A DNA stretch of 40,828 nucleotides from Reyranella sp. (lineage in GTDB: Bacteria; Pseudomonadota; Alphaproteobacteria; Reyranellales; Reyranellaceae), in the NCBI GenBank assembly GCA_022844015.1, contig JALHMO010000049.1, forward strand, positions 1 to 40,828, given 5' to 3'. Both the position numbers and the translations under genes were made by a program. Numbering within the stretch: position 1 is the stretch's first letter; every line of letters begins with the position of its first letter. This document shows, piece after piece, positions 40,445-40,828 of this stretch. Under the pieces are notes generated by a model. The model saw nothing but the letters and a program-made list of their open reading frames with translations, was not told the DNA's origin and made no database searches.

Positions 40445-40828
40445 TCATGTTCCTCCCCAACGCAGTTGAGGAGGTGTCCGCGAAGCGGACGGAGGGGTCA
40501 TGAGCCACAGGAGACGACAGCGTCCATGCCTCATGACCCCTCCGTCGCGTATGACGCGACACCTCCCCAGCGACGCTGGGGAGGAGCAAGAGGAAGAGTC
40601 TCCTCCGTGGTCGCGGCGTAATCGGTGGACGTGCCCGCGCTCATTCTCCTCCCCAGCTTCGCTGGGGAGGTGTCCGCGAAGCGGACGGAGGGGTCATGAG
40701 CCACAGGAGACGACGGCGCCCATGGCTCATGACCCCTCCGTCGCGTATGACGCGACACCTCCTATGAAAATGCGCTGGGAGCGCGCCACTCCAGTGGCGC
40801 TCATGGGATGTGGAATCACAAGAAGAGC
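40445..40828. repeat. Tandem CTCCCC-family palindromes and short palindrome at right edge
   Basis: No gene is seen. Two near-identical copies of the palindrome also found at 12403-12560 and 23225-23355 lie at about 40452-40585 and 40648-40763; both contain 'gaggtgtccgcgaagcgga', 'cggaggggtcatgagccaca' and 'atgacccctccgtcgcgta'. The second lacks its right end and runs into CTGGGAGCGCGCCACTCCAG with TGGCGCTCAT (40775-40804), the inverse of the element at 30756-30785. The last 24 bp are unremarkable. Confidence 0.8.

Overview
The window is GC-rich, densely coding chromosomal DNA, most likely from an alphaproteobacterium. The reasons are strong GC3 in the genes, a GAAC-N7-GAAC LexA box in front of imuA-imuB, box-type benzoate genes, several periplasmic-binding-protein transport systems, and many long imperfect palindromic intergenic repeats. 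I cannot fix the genus from sequence alone. I see no rRNA, tRNA, CRISPR array, transposase or phage gene.

Layout. (1) 1-3082: a membrane class III nucleotide cyclase overlaps an acyl-CoA dehydrogenase-fold protein that lacks the catalytic Glu and looks like a 3-sulfinopropanoyl-CoA desulfinase. (2) 3386-4911, minus strand: a GNAT acetyltransferase, an Rrf2 regulator without cluster cysteines, and a small secreted protein. (3) 4987-14819, plus strand: an aerobic benzoyl-CoA (box) block with boxC, boxB, a ParE-type toxin-antitoxin pair, a transthyretin/HIUase-like protein, a Bug-type binding protein, a second cyclase with a periplasmic sensor, a second paralogous toxin-antitoxin pair, and benzoate-CoA ligase. 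The second toxin has no stop codon and runs in frame into the ligase. (4) 15179-19965: livKHMGF-type ABC importer. (5) 19982-25314: PotFGHI-type polyamine importer, split between G and H by an inverted alpha/beta hydrolase and about 0.7 kb of palindromic repeats. (6) 25345-27020: SorAB/SoxC-like sulfite dehydrogenase with a cytochrome c. (7) 27031-28052: divergent HxlR regulator and AhpD/CMD-family gene with two matching operators between them. (8) 28222-30454, minus strand: MBL hydrolase, a possible 44-aa ORF, and the BenE benzoate transporter. (9) 30828-33514: M20 carbamoylase/amidohydrolase, a decayed toxin, and a class III CoA-transferase. (10) 33937-37620: GyrI-like protein, AraC regulator, a possible frameshifted remnant, acetylpolyamine amidohydrolase-like deacetylase, and an MBL protein. 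(11) 37942-40444: LexA-controlled imuA-imuB.

How it fits together. BenE, and possibly the liv system, would import benzoate or a relative. BclA makes benzoyl-CoA, BoxB (with a BoxA not seen here) epoxidises it, and BoxC opens the ring. BoxA and the BoxD aldehyde dehydrogenase must lie elsewhere. A looser second theme is sulfur: a desulfinase that would release sulfite, a family III CoA-transferase of the type that can activate organic acids, and a sulfite dehydrogenase. A third theme is polyamines: PotFGHI plus an acetylpolyamine deacetylase.

Four families of palindromic repeats fill nearly every gene-free gap. Two unrelated repeat cores share the same terminal motif (AGGGCATTCG / CGAATGCCCT), which suggests small non-autonomous mobile elements. 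Most unusual are the in-frame toxin/benzoate-CoA-ligase reading frame, the paired toxin-antitoxin modules joined to catabolic genes, and the Glu-less acyl-CoA dehydrogenase coupled to a cyclase.
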